From the NCBI GenBank assembly GCA_913061235.1, contig CAJXTB010000008.1, positions 62,001 through 126,000 on the forward strand: 64,000 bases of DNA, given 5' to 3'. Positions 1 through 8,910 of this stretch are shown piece by piece. The notes below the pieces were generated by a model. The model worked only from the letters and a program-made list of their open reading frames with translations. It did not search any database and was not told the origin of the DNA. A program made the position numbers and the translations under genes. The stretch's first letter is position 1. The number at the start of each line of letters is the position of its first letter. The DNA comes from an uncultured Pseudomonadota bacterium. Its GTDB lineage: Bacteria; Myxococcota_A; UBA796; GCA-2862545.

Positions 1-734
1 GGTTCTTCCTCTTCTGCGAAGTTGATGAAGATCTGGAGTTGTTCCTTGAGAATCTTGGCCGAATAGGCCAACGAATCTTCCGGGGTCACTGAACCATCAG
101 TCCAGATTTCCAGGGCCAACCGGTCGTAGTCAGTACGGTTGCCAACGCGAGCGTTGGTGACCATGTAGCGAACACGCTTGATTGGGGAGAAGATAGCATC
201 AACCGGGATTGTGCCGATTGGATGTTCTTCCGCACTGTTCTTCGGAGCCGGAACGTAGCCCTTGCCCATCTCGATAGTGAATTCCGCTTGGAATTCGCCA
301 TCTTCAGTCAAGGTGCACAGCGCGTGGTCAGGATTGAGAACCTGGCAGTCAGCGTCAAACGTAAGGTCGGCCGCAGTAACGACGATGGTCTTACCGGGCT
401 CACCCTTGCGAGAAACGGATGCATGAACAGCGTCAACCGAAGAGGTCTTCAGCAGAATGCCCTTCACATTGAGTACGATGTCCGTGACGTCTTCAACAAC
501 GCCAGGAATGCTTGAGAACTCGTGGAGAACGCCCTCAATCTTCACAGAGGTAACCGAAGCTCCCTGAAGTGAAGAAAGCAAGATGCGACGAATCGCATTG
601 CCGATGGTTGTTCCAAACCCACGCTCTAGCGGCCGGACGACAAACTTGCCGTAAGTGCCCGACGACTTGACGTCGCGTTCGATACGGCGTGGACGGATGA
701 GATTCCGCCAGTTGCCGTAAGTGACTTCTTCCAT
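1..734 (-). CDS. rpoA: RNA polymerase alpha subunit, partial (C-terminus beyond the window edge)
   Basis: Alpha subunit, the assembly platform of RNA polymerase. The reading frame starts at ATG 734 with MEEVTYGNWRNLIRP and runs off the left edge after about 244 residues. The conserved PLERGFGTTIGNAIRRILLS assembly segment is present, followed by the alpha-NTD strands; the C-terminal DNA-binding domain is not in the window. It lies directly after rpsK with a 126-base spacer. In most bacteria rpsD would sit between them, and it is not here. The family is certain; only its C-terminal length is unknown. Confidence 0.97.
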   Translation of the reverse strand, partial: MEEVTYGNWRNLIRPRRIERDVKSSGTYGKFVVRPLERGFGTTIGNAIRRILLSSLQGASVTSVKIEGVLHEFSSIPGVVEDVTDIVLNVKGILLKTSSVDAVHASVSRKGEPGKTIVVTAADLTFDADCQVLNPDHALCTLTEDGEFQAEFTIEMGKGYVPAPKNSAEEHPIGTIPVDAIFSPIKRVRYMVTNARVGNRTDYDRLALEIWTDGSVTPEDSLAYSAKILKEQLQIFINFAEEEE

Positions 735-860
735 GATAACTCCATGTACGCTTCAGTCCGTGGTGTCACCCACTACTCTACGCGTACGCAGAAACGGGGC
801 CTAAGCCCCGCGATGATTCCCAGTATTGGGAACGGTAGTTTGACAAACCACCGTGTAAAA
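735..860 (-). other. rpsK-rpoA spacer with two perfect tetraloop stem-loops
   Basis: This 126-base spacer contains two back-to-back perfect 6-bp hairpins with 4-base loops: cggggc/gccccg at 795-810 and ttccca/tgggaa at 817-832. Neither is followed by a T-run on the minus strand, so a classical intrinsic terminator is unlikely. It occupies the place where rpsD normally lies. A role in mRNA processing or translational control is inference only. Confidence 0.6.
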
Positions 861-1250
861 CTAGACGCGACGCTTCTTAGGCGGACGGCATCCGTTGTGC
901 GGAATCGGCGTCACATCTTTGATGTGCGTGATCTTCAAGCCGGAGTTCGCGATGGCGCGAAGCGCCGACTCACGACCGGTTCCTGGACCCTTCACAAACA
1001 CGCCCACAGCCTTCATGCCGTGGTCCATGGCCTTGCGAGCTGCATCTTCAGCAACCAACTGGGCTGCGAAAGGAGTGCTCTTGCGAGACCCCTTGAAGCG
1101 CAAAACGCCCGCAGAACTCCACGACACGGCGTTTCCAGCCGGGTCGGTGATTGTAACGATGGTGTTGTTGAACGTCGCCTGAATGTGGGCGACGCCCATC
1201 GGGATGTTCTTCTTGACGCGACGCTTTTGCGTCTTCTTTGGCGCTGCCAT
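861..1250 (-). CDS. rpsK: 30S ribosomal protein S11
   Basis: S11 binds 16S rRNA in the platform of the small subunit, near the Shine-Dalgarno helix. The 129-residue product has the family's [18 protein letters not shown] core and the C-terminal [15 protein letters not shown] tail, and its length is normal. It follows rpsM by 15 bases, so the two are almost certainly co-translated. The next gene downstream is rpoA rather than the usual rpsD. Confidence 0.98.
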   Translation of the reverse strand: MAAPKKTQKRRVKKNIPMGVAHIQATFNNTIVTITDPAGNAVSWSSAGVLRFKGSRKSTPFAAQLVAEDAARKAMDHGMKAVGVFVKGPGTGRESALRAIANSGLKITHIKDVTPIPHNGCRPPKKRRV

Positions 1251-1265
1251 GATGAGTCTCCGTCC

Positions 1266-1634
1266 TTACTTGCGCTTGCCAGCGATGGCGCGACGCGGTC
1301 CCTTGCGGGTACGAGCATTGGTGTGTGTGCGTTGCCCACGAACAGGCAGGCCGCGACGGTGCCGCAGGCCCCGGTAGACTCCCAAGTCCGTAAGGCGCTT
1401 GATGTTCATTGCGACTTCCTTGCGGAGGTCACCTTCAACCCGGTACTGCTTCTGGATGACTTCGCGAATCCGAGCGGATTCGTGGTCGGTCAGCTGGAAG
1501 ACGCGGGTAGCACCCTCGACACCTGCACTTACACAGATATCGCGAGCAGTCTTTTGACCGATGCCGTAGATGTACGTCAACGCAATCCAAACCGGCTTGT
1601 TTCGGGGGAGGTCAACACCTTCGATGCGAGCCAT
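1266..1634 (-). CDS. rpsM: 30S ribosomal protein S13
   Basis: S13 sits in the head of the small subunit, contacting the B1 intersubunit bridge and the P-site tRNA. The 122-residue product begins [20 protein letters not shown] and has the basic tail [20 protein letters not shown] typical of the family. ATG at 1634. It follows map by 24 bases. infA and rpmJ, which commonly separate map from rpsM, are absent here. Confidence 0.98.
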   Translation of the reverse strand: MARIEGVDLPRNKPVWIALTYIYGIGQKTARDICVSAGVEGATRVFQLTDHESARIREVIQKQYRVEGDLRKEVAMNIKRLTDLGVYRGLRHRRGLPVRGQRTHTNARTRKGPRRAIAGKRK

Positions 1635-1658
1635 CAGTTACCGTCCTTTCTAAAGTCT

Positions 1659-2462
1659 CTAAGCGCCGACAAATGCTGATGCATAGTCTGGCACGGTGCC
1701 CGGTAGGGCTGTGAGTATCTCGGGTCCGCGCGGCGTAACCGCAACGGTATGTTCAAAGTGGGCTGCGAGGCTACGGTCCCGAGTAACGACAGTCCATCCG
1801 TCATCCAGTACCTCCGTCTTCGCAGAACCGATGGTAATCATCGGCTCAATTGCAATCACCCACCCCGGCTTGATCAAGAGACCTTTGCGGGGTTTTCCGT
1901 AGTTCGGCACAGATGGCGGCTCGTGGAGGAGCCTTCCAATTCCATGACCAACATACTCGCGGACGATTCCAAACTTGTGCGGTTTAACGAAGGACTGGAC
2001 AGCGTGACCAATGTCACCGATCCGATTGCCAGGCTTAGCCTGAGCCACGCCCAAGTATAGACTTCGCTCCGTTACGTCAAGGAGGCGTTGAACGTCCTCT
2101 GAAACGTCACCCACAGCCAGGGTGAAAGCGCAGTCCGAGTGGTAGCCGCCATAGACCAACCCCATGTCGATCGAGATGACGTCGCCGTCCCGAAGTGGGG
2201 TTTCGCTGGGAAAACCGTGGACGACCTGTTCATTGACAGACGCGCAAATGGTAAAGGGGAACGGCCCAGCAGAACCAACAACGTAGCCCTTGAAAGACGG
2301 CACCCCGCCCCGATCGCGAATAGCCTTCTCGGCAATCGCATCAAGCTCCATAGTGCTGACACCGACACGAACGGCTTCCCGCAGCACAGCGGACACTTCC
2401 GCAAGCCGCTGACCGCTCTGCCGCATGACGGCGAGCTCCCACCCTTCTTTGATAAGAGCCAT
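1659..2462 (-). CDS. map: Methionine aminopeptidase, type I
   Basis: Removes the initiator methionine from nascent proteins; a cytosolic dinuclear metalloenzyme. The motifs carrying the metal ligands are visible in order: SIDMGLVYGGYHSDCAFT (two Asp), GHGIGRLLHEPP (His), IAIEPM (Glu) and the last Glu in FEHTVAVT. I place the start at ATG 2462, giving 267 residues with the usual N-terminus MALIKEGWELAVMRQSG. The frame is open upstream to 2534, but that would run into secY. Its start lies 4 bases after the secY stop, where adk would usually sit, so translation is probably coupled. Confidence 0.96.
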   Translation of the reverse strand: MALIKEGWELAVMRQSGQRLAEVSAVLREAVRVGVSTMELDAIAEKAIRDRGGVPSFKGYVVGSAGPFPFTICASVNEQVVHGFPSETPLRDGDVISIDMGLVYGGYHSDCAFTLAVGDVSEDVQRLLDVTERSLYLGVAQAKPGNRIGDIGHAVQSFVKPHKFGIVREYVGHGIGRLLHEPPSVPNYGKPRKGLLIKPGWVIAIEPMITIGSAKTEVLDDGWTVVTRDRSLAAHFEHTVAVTPRGPEILTALPGTVPDYASAFVGA

Positions 2463-2466
2463 TGTA

Positions 2467-3792
2467 CTAGAAGCTGCTTTCGCCAAGCCGACGACGGCGC
2501 GAACGCCCACCACCGGCTGGTCCCGTTGCACCATCGTAGTGTCGGGTCATCAGATGGGACTCAATCTGGGCCACCGTATCGAGAGTGACGGCAACGAGAA
2601 TGAGCAAACCAGTTCCACCAAAGTTGAACGGCATCGCCGAGTTCAACAGCATGGGGAGCAGACAGATACCAGCCAGATAGATGGAGCCACCTGCTGTTAG
2701 CCGAGTGAGCAGCCGGTCGATGTACTCGGCCGTCTCGGCCCCAGGGCGCACACGTGGAATGTACCCCCCCTGCTTCTTGAGGTTCTCCGCAACATCTACG
2801 GGGTTAAACGTGACCGCCGTGTAGAAGAAGGAGAAGAAAATGACCATGACCAGGAACACAAGGTTGTAGAGCCAAGCCCCCGGAGCCAACGCACCAGTCA
2901 GCCAGTCAAAAATCTGGTTGTCCCAGAGCGTTCCAATCGTCGCCGGCGCCATCAGGACTGACGATGCAAAGATGGGAGGGATGACACCAGCCGTATTGAC
3001 CTTCAGTGGAAGGTGCGTGCTCGCCCCCTCGTACACCTGTCGGCCAAGTACTCGCTTGGCGTATTGTATCGGCACCCTACGCTGACCGCGTTCGATGAAC
3101 ACAATCGCTGCCATGACAGCGAACATGAAGACCATCATCAACGAAGCCTGAAGCAGGTTGATCTCATTGAGCATGATCAAGTCGACCAGCTGTTTGGCAG
3201 CCGCCGGGATGCTCGCAACGATTCCAGCGGTGATGATAATGGAAGCTCCATTACCAATACCGCGGTCCGTCATCTGCTCACCGAGCCACATGACGAAGCA
3301 TGAGCCACCAGTCATCGTCAAGACCGTCATCAGCCGGAAAGTCCAGCCGGGGTCAATAACGATACTGCCCGTTCCCACCTTCATCTGTTCCATTCCCATT
3401 GCCATGCCGAAAGACTGGGCAATAGCAATAGCTATGGTCAGATAGCGAGTGTACTGGGTGATACGATTTTGGCCCTGCTGACCTTCCTTACGGATTCGGT
3501 CCAGGGCGGGCACCATGACTGCAGCAAGCTGCATGATAATGGATGCCGTGATGTATGGCATGATTCCGAGTACGAAGACACTGAATTGCTCCAGTGCCCC
3601 ACCCGTAAACATGTCGTACAAGCCAAACAGGGTATTGTTTTGACTGTTGAAGAATTCCTTCAACAATGCGCCATCAATACCCGGGGCAGCAATAAAGATG
3701 CCAAGCCGGTAGATACCGAGCATACCCAAGGTGAACAGGACTCGCTTTCGCAAGTCCTGCATCTCCCAAATCTGAGTGAAGACGTTCGCCAC
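2467..3792 (-). CDS. secY: Protein translocase subunit SecY
   Basis: Channel-forming subunit of the Sec translocon in the inner membrane, partnering SecE (26924-27319 in this same cluster). The product is 441 residues with about ten hydrophobic segments and the family signatures LGIMPYITASIIMQLA and IDRLLTRLTAGGSIYLA. It starts at a GTG codon (MANVFTQIWEMQDLRKRVLFT). The C-terminus carries a Gly/Arg-rich tail (GGGRSRRRRLGESSF) longer than the E. coli tail. It follows rplO and is immediately followed by map. Confidence 0.97.
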   Translation of the reverse strand: MANVFTQIWEMQDLRKRVLFTLGMLGIYRLGIFIAAPGIDGALLKEFFNSQNNTLFGLYDMFTGGALEQFSVFVLGIMPYITASIIMQLAAVMVPALDRIRKEGQQGQNRITQYTRYLTIAIAIAQSFGMAMGMEQMKVGTGSIVIDPGWTFRLMTVLTMTGGSCFVMWLGEQMTDRGIGNGASIIITAGIVASIPAAAKQLVDLIMLNEINLLQASLMMVFMFAVMAAIVFIERGQRRVPIQYAKRVLGRQVYEGASTHLPLKVNTAGVIPPIFASSVLMAPATIGTLWDNQIFDWLTGALAPGAWLYNLVFLVMVIFFSFFYTAVTFNPVDVAENLKKQGGYIPRVRPGAETAEYIDRLLTRLTAGGSIYLAGICLLPMLLNSAMPFNFGGTGLLILVAVTLDTVAQIESHLMTRHYDGATGPAGGGRSRRRRLGESSF

Positions 3793-3834
3793 GGTGCTCT
3801 ACCTTTTCTGGGGGGTCCCGCGAGGCCGAAAAGC

Positions 3835-4284
3835 CTACGCGTCTTCGACCGTTCCGCCGGCCGCAACCACTTTGGCCGCGGCGCTGCCCGTCAACTTGGC
3901 CACGCGGACATTCAACGCAACCCCAATATCGCCATTCCCAAGCACTTTGACACCATGCTTGCGAATTCGGCTGATGATTCCACGCTCAAGCAGCAGCTCC
4001 GCAGTCACCGTAGTGCCTGTTTCGAACACGGAAAGACGCTCGAGAGCGACCTCTGTGAACTGCTTAGCGAAGATATTTGTAAAACCCTTCTTAGGAAGAC
4101 GACGATGCAAAGGCATTTGACCGCCCTCGAATCCACCGCGGTTCGAGTAACCAGAGCGAGCTTGTTGCCCCTTGGTTCCCTTACCTGCGGTCTTACCGGT
4201 TCCCGAACCCTCACCACGACCCAGACGCTTGCGCTTGCGGCGCTCGCCAGGAAGTGGACTCAAGTTTGAAAGCTCATTGGACAT
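3835..4284 (-). CDS. rplO: 50S ribosomal protein L15
   Basis: Late-assembly large-subunit protein that binds 23S rRNA. 149 residues, beginning [20 protein letters not shown] and continuing with the characteristic basic, glycine-rich stretch and [12 protein letters not shown]. Length is standard. It lies between rpmD and secY, the normal spc-operon order. Confidence 0.97.
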   Translation of the reverse strand: MSNELSNLSPLPGERRKRKRLGRGEGSGTGKTAGKGTKGQQARSGYSNRGGFEGGQMPLHRRLPKKGFTNIFAKQFTEVALERLSVFETGTTVTAELLLERGIISRIRKHGVKVLGNGDIGVALNVRVAKLTGSAAAKVVAAGGTVEDA

Positions 4285-4305
4285 AAGAACTCCAACGCCG
4301 ACCCG

Positions 4306-4491
4306 TTAGTCAGCGATTTCCTCGACCTGCACAAGGTGCAAGACTTTTTTGACCATGCCACGCACAGCTGGGGTATTTTCCAAGATGCGGCTCCGACCGA
4401 GCTTACGCAATCCTAGACCCTTGATGGTAGCAACTTGCTTGGCCGGACGACCGATAGCACTGTGCTTCAAGGTGACCTTGAGTTTAGACAT
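4306..4491 (-). CDS. rpmD: 50S ribosomal protein L30
   Basis: Small large-subunit protein of 61 residues. [20 protein letters not shown] followed by [26 protein letters not shown] is the standard L30 fold sequence. rpmD is missing in some bacteria but retained here. It sits 23 bases after rpsE and 21 before rplO. Confidence 0.97.
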   Translation of the reverse strand: MSKLKVTLKHSAIGRPAKQVATIKGLGLRKLGRSRILENTPAVRGMVKKVLHLVQVEEIAD

Positions 4492-4514
4492 TGTAATCCT
4501 CCTGCACTGTGCGA

Positions 4515-5060
4515 CTAAGCGCCGGTGACGGCCTGCACGGTGTAGTTGGGAAGAATTTCATCGACTGGGCGTCCCAAGCGGTGAGCGTACTGCTCGGCCG
4601 ACTCGAGTTGACCCAATGCGTCAAACACTGCGCGAACGCAGTTGTGCGGATTCGACGAGCCCAAGGACTTCGTCAGAACGTTGTGCACACCGAGCGCTTC
4701 CATGATGGCGCGCACGTTGGCACCAGCGATAACGCCAGTACCAGGTGATGCTGGCTTCAACAGAACCCGACCGGCTCCGAAGTGTCCAAGCACCTCATGC
4801 GAAATTGTGCCAGTGACGAGCGGGTAGCTCTTCATCTGACCCTTCGCCTTTTCCATTCCCTTACGAATCGCTTCGGGAACTTCGTTGGCCTTACCAAATC
4901 CGACGCCAACCTTGCCTTCACCATCACCGACCACAACAATGGCGGAGAAGCTAAAACGACGGCCGCCCTTGACGACCTTGGCAACGCGGTTGATGTAAAT
5001 AACCTTTTCAATAAGGTTAGATGCATCATCATCTTGGCGACGTCTGTTCATCCTGCTCAT
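4515..5060 (-). CDS. rpsE: 30S ribosomal protein S5
   Basis: S5 acts in decoding accuracy and lines the mRNA entry channel. 181 residues with the N-terminal double-stranded RNA-binding fold ([20 protein letters not shown]) and the S5 C-terminal domain ([20 protein letters not shown]). The N-terminus [14 protein letters not shown] is slightly extended relative to E. coli. Standard location between rplR and rpmD. Confidence 0.98.
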   Translation of the reverse strand: MSRMNRRRQDDDASNLIEKVIYINRVAKVVKGGRRFSFSAIVVVGDGEGKVGVGFGKANEVPEAIRKGMEKAKGQMKSYPLVTGTISHEVLGHFGAGRVLLKPASPGTGVIAGANVRAIMEALGVHNVLTKSLGSSNPHNCVRAVFDALGQLESAEQYAHRLGRPVDEILPNYTVQAVTGA

Positions 5061-5090
5061 AATACTTCCTCTAGCCGACGCATCGGCCTA

Positions 5091-5444
5091 TCAGAACTGA
5101 AGGCCGCCTTCGCGGGCTGCGTCAGCCAACGCAGCGATGCGTCCGTGGTACAAGAATCCATTGCGGTCAAACACGACTTCGGTGACATTGGCAGCCTTGG
5201 CGCGTTCCGCAACCAACTTACCGACCACTGTCGCACCATCGCGATTGCCGCCGCTAACCGAACCACCGAGGCTCGATGCAGACGCAATGGTCTGCCCCGA
5301 ATCGTCGTCGATTAACTGGGCGTAGATGTGCTTCGCACTGCGAAACACGGAGAGACGCGGACGAGCCGCAGTCCCAGAAATTGACTTGCGAATGTGCTTC
5401 TTACGACGGTGACGTGCTTCGTCACGAGTCTTGATGCCTGCCAT
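5091..5444 (-). CDS. rplR: 50S ribosomal protein L18
   Basis: Binds 5S rRNA together with L5 and anchors the central protuberance. 117 residues: basic N-terminus [20 protein letters not shown], then [20 protein letters not shown] and the ending [17 protein letters not shown], all typical. Standard position between rplF and rpsE. Confidence 0.98.
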   Translation of the reverse strand: MAGIKTRDEARHRRKKHIRKSISGTAARPRLSVFRSAKHIYAQLIDDDSGQTIASASSLGGSVSGGNRDGATVVGKLVAERAKAANVTEVVFDRNGFLYHGRIAALADAAREGGLQF

Positions 5445-5465
5445 TTTACACTCCCAAAGAGCCGC

Positions 5466-5999
5466 TTAAGCGGACTTACCGGCCTTAATGCGGATGTACT
5501 CATCAGCGTAGCGAACGCCCTTACCCTTGTAGTGGTCAGGCTTGCGATACGCACGCAACTCAGCAGCAACCTGCCCAACGACCTGCTTATCAATACCACT
5601 GATAGTGACATTGTTCTGCTTGTCAACCTCAATCGAAATGCCGCTAGGAATAGCGTAATCAATTGGGTGGGAGTAGCCAAGTTGCATCACGAGCTGTGAA
5701 CCACGGACGTCTGCCCGGTATCCAATGCCAATGATCTGAAGCTTCTTTTGAAAGCCGGTCGAAACACCCTCAACCATATTGGCGATGAGCGAACGCATCA
5801 GTCCATGGTTGGCGCGAGCGACACGGTTTTCGGAAGCACGGCTTACGACGATGGTGTCGCCGTCGAGCGCAACAGATACGTGAGCAACCAGGTTCATGCC
5901 AAGCGAACCCTTAGGCCCCTTCACAGTCACTGCGCCTTCGCTCTGCTTGAACTCGACACCGGCCGGAACCGAAATCGGTTGATTTCCAATACGAGACAT
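5466..5999 (-). CDS. rplF: 50S ribosomal protein L6
   Basis: L6 lies near the sarcin-ricin loop and the factor-binding stalk. 177 residues starting MSRIGNQPISVPAGVEF, with two tandem L6 repeats and the C-terminal signature PDHYKGKGVRYADEYIRIKA. Length and position (rpsH before, rplR after) are normal. Confidence 0.98.
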   Translation of the reverse strand: MSRIGNQPISVPAGVEFKQSEGAVTVKGPKGSLGMNLVAHVSVALDGDTIVVSRASENRVARANHGLMRSLIANMVEGVSTGFQKKLQIIGIGYRADVRGSQLVMQLGYSHPIDYAIPSGISIEVDKQNNVTISGIDKQVVGQVAAELRAYRKPDHYKGKGVRYADEYIRIKAGKSA

Positions 6000-6008
6000 T
6001 AGTACTCC

Positions 6009-6407
6009 CTACCAGACGTGGCAGAGGACTTCACCGCCGACACCAGCGTCACGCGCCTGTCGATCAGTGAGTACGCCGCGAGGGGTCGTGAGAATGGCAA
6101 CGCCAAGACCATTCCGAACACGCGGAATGTCGGCTTTACCAACGTAGAAACGGCGACCAGGCTTACTAATGCGCTTGATGCCGCGGATGATACCGGCTTG
6201 AGACTCGTCGTACTTCAAAAAGACCTTAATGGTCCCACGAACGCGGTCAGCCTTTTCAACGTAGCCTTCCACAAATCCCTCGAACTTGAGAATCTTTACG
6301 ACATCAAGCTTAATCTTGGAATGTGGAATGACCACGGAAGCGTGCTGTGCTTTCTGCGCATTACGAATGCGAGTCAGCAAGTCGGCAATTGGATCGGATA
6401 CTGGCAT
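6009..6407 (-). CDS. rpsH: 30S ribosomal protein S8
   Basis: Primary 16S rRNA binding protein and, in E. coli, the translational repressor of the spc operon. I choose ATG 6407 (132 residues, MPVSDPIADLLTRIRNAQKA); the frame is open a further 12 codons upstream without family similarity. The ending TDRQARDAGVGGEVLCHVW matches the family C-terminus. rpsN normally separates rplE from rpsH and is absent; the spacer is only 56 bases. Confidence 0.97.
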   Translation of the reverse strand: MPVSDPIADLLTRIRNAQKAQHASVVIPHSKIKLDVVKILKFEGFVEGYVEKADRVRGTIKVFLKYDESQAGIIRGIKRISKPGRRFYVGKADIPRVRNGLGVAILTTPRGVLTDRQARDAGVGGEVLCHVW

Positions 6408-6463
6408 GGAGGCTCCCCCATGGGGTTGCGGCGGAAGGGTCACAGTTGGACCCGACCAGAAAA

Positions 6464-7018
6464 TCAGCGAGCGAAAGGCATTCCGAGGTGACGTAGCAAA
6501 GCCCGTCCTTCCTCATCGGTCTTGGCACTCGTTACGAAGGCGATGTTCATTCCGTAAATACGGTTGACCTTATCGTACTCAAGCTCGGGGAAAATGATCT
6601 GCTCGGTCATGCCAAGCGAATAGTTTCCACGACCATCGAATGCTTTAGGGTTCACACCGCGGAAATCACGGATGCGGGGCATGGCAGTCGTCACAAGACG
6701 GTCCATAAACTCCCACATTTGAGCACCACGAAGGGTGACGCGTGCGCCAATAGGCATGCCTTCGCGCAACTTGAAGTTCGCAATGGACCGACGTGCATGT
6801 GTAATCACAGCACGCTGACCAGCGATGAGCGTTAGCTCCTCCGCAGCTGCCTCAAGCACCTTGATGTTTTGCGTTCCATCTTTCAGAGACGTGTTGAGCA
6901 CGATTTTCTGAAGACGGGGCACCATCATGGCGTTGTCGTATGCAAATTCCTCACGGAGTTTACCAGCGACAGTCTCGTTATACTTGGTCTTCAGCCGAGG
7001 CTGGTAGGTGTCAGACAT
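6464..7018 (-). CDS. rplE: 50S ribosomal protein L5
   Basis: 5S rRNA-binding protein of the central protuberance. About 184 residues with [27 protein letters not shown] and [20 protein letters not shown], all diagnostic. I prefer ATG 7018, which has GAGG at good spacing, over the GTG two codons upstream. It is separated from rplX by 8 bases. Confidence 0.97.
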   Translation of the reverse strand: MSDTYQPRLKTKYNETVAGKLREEFAYDNAMMVPRLQKIVLNTSLKDGTQNIKVLEAAAEELTLIAGQRAVITHARRSIANFKLREGMPIGARVTLRGAQMWEFMDRLVTTAMPRIRDFRGVNPKAFDGRGNYSLGMTEQIIFPELEYDKVNRIYGMNIAFVTSAKTDEEGRALLRHLGMPFAR

Positions 7019-7026
7019 ATTCACCC

Positions 7027-7350
7027 TCAGTCAATCGTGGCGCCGGTCTTACGATCGGTGCGCACTTTGTTGCCGTCGGCGTCCACCGTGTACGCAACGC
7101 GCACTGGACGACTGTCTTCTGTGTTCCAGAGCTGCACGTTAGAAACGTGAATTGCAGCTTCCTTTTGAACAATCCCGCCTGGCTTGTCGCCAACGGGCTT
7201 CTGATGACGCTTGACGAGGGCAGCACCCTCAACCACGACACGGTCTGTATCCTTGATGATGCGAATCACTCGGCCGATGTGACCTTTGTCACGACCAGCA
7301 ACCAAGCGAACGGTGTCATCAGTCTTGATACGGAACTTCTTTGCAGACAT
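7027..7350 (-). CDS. rplX: 50S ribosomal protein L24
   Basis: Early assembly protein near the polypeptide exit. 107 residues with an N-terminal KOW motif ([20 protein letters not shown]) and the conserved VKRHQKP segment. It lies between rplN and rplE, as in the standard spc operon. Confidence 0.97.
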   Translation of the reverse strand: MSAKKFRIKTDDTVRLVAGRDKGHIGRVIRIIKDTDRVVVEGAALVKRHQKPVGDKPGGIVQKEAAIHVSNVQLWNTEDSRPVRVAYTVDADGNKVRTDRKTGATID

Positions 7351-7359
7351 GCGAAACTC

Positions 7360-7728
7360 CTAGAGAACTTCGGGTGCGAGCGACACGATCTTCATAAACT
7401 GCTTTGCACGCAATTCGCGAGCTACAGGGCCGAAGATGCGGCTTCCCAGAGGTTCATTGTCTTTGTTCAGCAACACTGCGCTGTTGTTATCAAATCGGAT
7501 GTATGTGCCATCGCGACGCCGGATTTCTTTCCGGGTGCGGACGATGACAGCCTTTGCGACCTGGCCTTTCTTGACCTTGCCATTCGGGGCGGCATCCTTG
7601 ACACTAACGACGATTACATCGCCAATGGAAGCGTACTTACGCTTGCTTCCACCTAGGACCTTGAGACAACGAACACGCTTAGCGCCCGAGTTGTCTGCAA
7701 CATCCAATACTGATTCCATTTGAATCAT
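7360..7728 (-). CDS. rplN: 50S ribosomal protein L14
   Basis: 122 residues with the near-invariant N-terminus [20 protein letters not shown] and the ending [21 protein letters not shown]14 contacts L19 and the 30S subunit at intersubunit bridges and is one of the most conserved ribosomal proteins. It follows rpsQ and precedes rplX, the expected S10-to-spc junction. Confidence 0.98.
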   Translation of the reverse strand: MIQMESVLDVADNSGAKRVRCLKVLGGSKRKYASIGDVIVVSVKDAAPNGKVKKGQVAKAVIVRTRKEIRRRDGTYIRFDNNSAVLLNKDNEPLGSRIFGPVARELRAKQFMKIVSLAPEVL

Positions 7729-7756
7729 AGCTGACCTCTAAAACGGAAGTGTTTGG

Positions 7757-8020
7757 CTACTCAGCCGCGGCTTGGTCGAGAACGACCCAGCGCTTCAGGC
7801 GAGATAGCGGGCGAGACTCTTCAATCGAAACGACATCGCCCACGTTGTACTTGTTGTCTTCGTCGTGTGCCTTGTAGGTCTTACGACGACGGACGTACTT
7901 ACGAACACGAGTGTCCTTGACGGTACGGGTGACTTCGACAGTTACAGTCTTGTCCATCTTGTTGGACACGACCTTGCCGCGGAGAACCCGGCGGGAAGTA
8001 GTCTTTGCTTCTTCAGACAT
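7757..8020 (-). CDS. rpsQ: 30S ribosomal protein S17
   Basis: Primary 16S rRNA binder with an OB fold. I start at ATG 8020 (87 residues, MSEEAKTTSRRVLRGKVVSN); the frame stays open 26 codons upstream but without family-like sequence. KMDKTVTVEV and YKAHDEDNKYNVGDVVSIEE are diagnostic. A 135-base spacer containing two small hairpins separates it from rpmC, unusually long for this junction. Confidence 0.96.
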   Translation of the reverse strand: MSEEAKTTSRRVLRGKVVSNKMDKTVTVEVTRTVKDTRVRKYVRRRKTYKAHDEDNKYNVGDVVSIEESRPLSRLKRWVVLDQAAAE

Positions 8021-8155
8021 AAACGCCTCTCTGCCGACATCTGACGGCACAACAGGTGTGAGTTGCTTGGTCCGAAGGTCTCCCAAGATGGGACTCAACG
8101 AACACTGGACGGGAAACCCGCCGCGGGGCGTGCAGCCCCTTCAAGGACTCGCCGA
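8021..8155 (-). other. rpmC-rpsQ spacer with two small hairpins
   Basis: A 135-base gap in an otherwise tight operon. It contains cggg-aaa-cccg at 8110-8120 and ggggc-gtgca-gcccc at 8125-8139, both perfectly paired. No T-run follows on the minus strand and no conserved ORF is seen. Confidence 0.5.
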
Positions 8156-8476
8156 CTAATCGTCGGACGAGAGCTTGTCAACAACGTTGGAAAGGAACCC
8201 GCCCTTCTCAGCTGACGCCGAAGCACCAGCCTCATGCGAGAACGAGCCTCGGTACTGACGAGTCAGCGTATTCGGGCCAACACCAGTCGCGATTTCACGA
8301 GCACGAAGCTCCGTGCGAACACGCGCAATGCTGCGGCGAACGTCGCGTAGACTGGAGGTGTTCTCCAGCCGGTTCAAGCTATGCTTGAAACGGCGGTCCA
8401 CAAGTTCACGTTCCTGACTCAACAGGAAGTGCACAAGCTCTTGGTCAGCAAATTCTCGAACATCAGTCGTTGCCAT
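8156..8476 (-). CDS. rpmC: 50S ribosomal protein L29 with an extra C-terminal tail
   Basis: L29 sits at the polypeptide exit, where the signal recognition particle and trigger factor dock. The first ~62 residues match L29 (VREFADQELVHFLLSQEREL, RRSIARVRTELRAREIA). The protein is 106 residues, whereas the family is usually about 60-75. The extra ~44 residues (from VGPNTLTRQYRG to the end) are Ser/Ala/Gly-rich and end acidic (KLSSDD). The start codon overlaps the rplP stop codon region (8476), so the two genes are coupled. Confidence 0.93.
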   Translation of the reverse strand: MATTDVREFADQELVHFLLSQERELVDRRFKHSLNRLENTSSLRDVRRSIARVRTELRAREIATGVGPNTLTRQYRGSFSHEAGASASAEKGGFLSNVVDKLSSDD

Positions 8477-8895
8477 TAGAGCACCTCTGCGTCACGTGAC
8501 ACGAACCGAGTGCCAACGGACAGCTTGTGCCCAGCAAGACGGAACGCCTCACGGGCGACGTCCTCTGGAACACCATCAAGTTCATACAGGACGCGACCGG
8601 GCTTGATCACTGCTACCCAGTGGTCTGGTCCCGATTTACCTTTACCCATCCGAGTTTCTGCGGGCTTCTTGGAAATTGGCTTGTCCGGGAAGACCCGAAT
8701 CCAAACCTTTCCACCACGCTTCACATAGCGAGTCATAGCAATACGACCAGCTTCGATTTGCCGGGCCGTCAAACGTCCGCGGGTAGTCGCCTGTAGTCCA
8801 AAGTCTCCAAAAGAGACCTCCGAACCACGGTATGCGAAACCGCGATTTTTACCTTTTTGCACCTTGCGGTGGCGTACACGCTTTGGAGAAAGCAT
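8476..8895 (-). CDS. rplP: 50S ribosomal protein L16
   Basis: L16 helps organise the A-site and peptidyl-transferase region. 139 residues starting [20 protein letters not shown] and containing [20 protein letters not shown] and [19 protein letters not shown], all diagnostic. Length normal; it lies between rpsC and rpmC and touches the latter. Confidence 0.98.
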   Translation of the reverse strand: MLSPKRVRHRKVQKGKNRGFAYRGSEVSFGDFGLQATTRGRLTARQIEAGRIAMTRYVKRGGKVWIRVFPDKPISKKPAETRMGKGKSGPDHWVAVIKPGRVLYELDGVPEDVAREAFRLAGHKLSVGTRFVSRDAEVL

Positions 8896-8910
8896 AATTC
8901 AACTCCTAGG

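Noticed and set aside
744-1679. 311-codon plus-strand frame opposite rpsK and rpsM
   Set aside because: Shadow of two ribosomal protein genes; no recognisable product.
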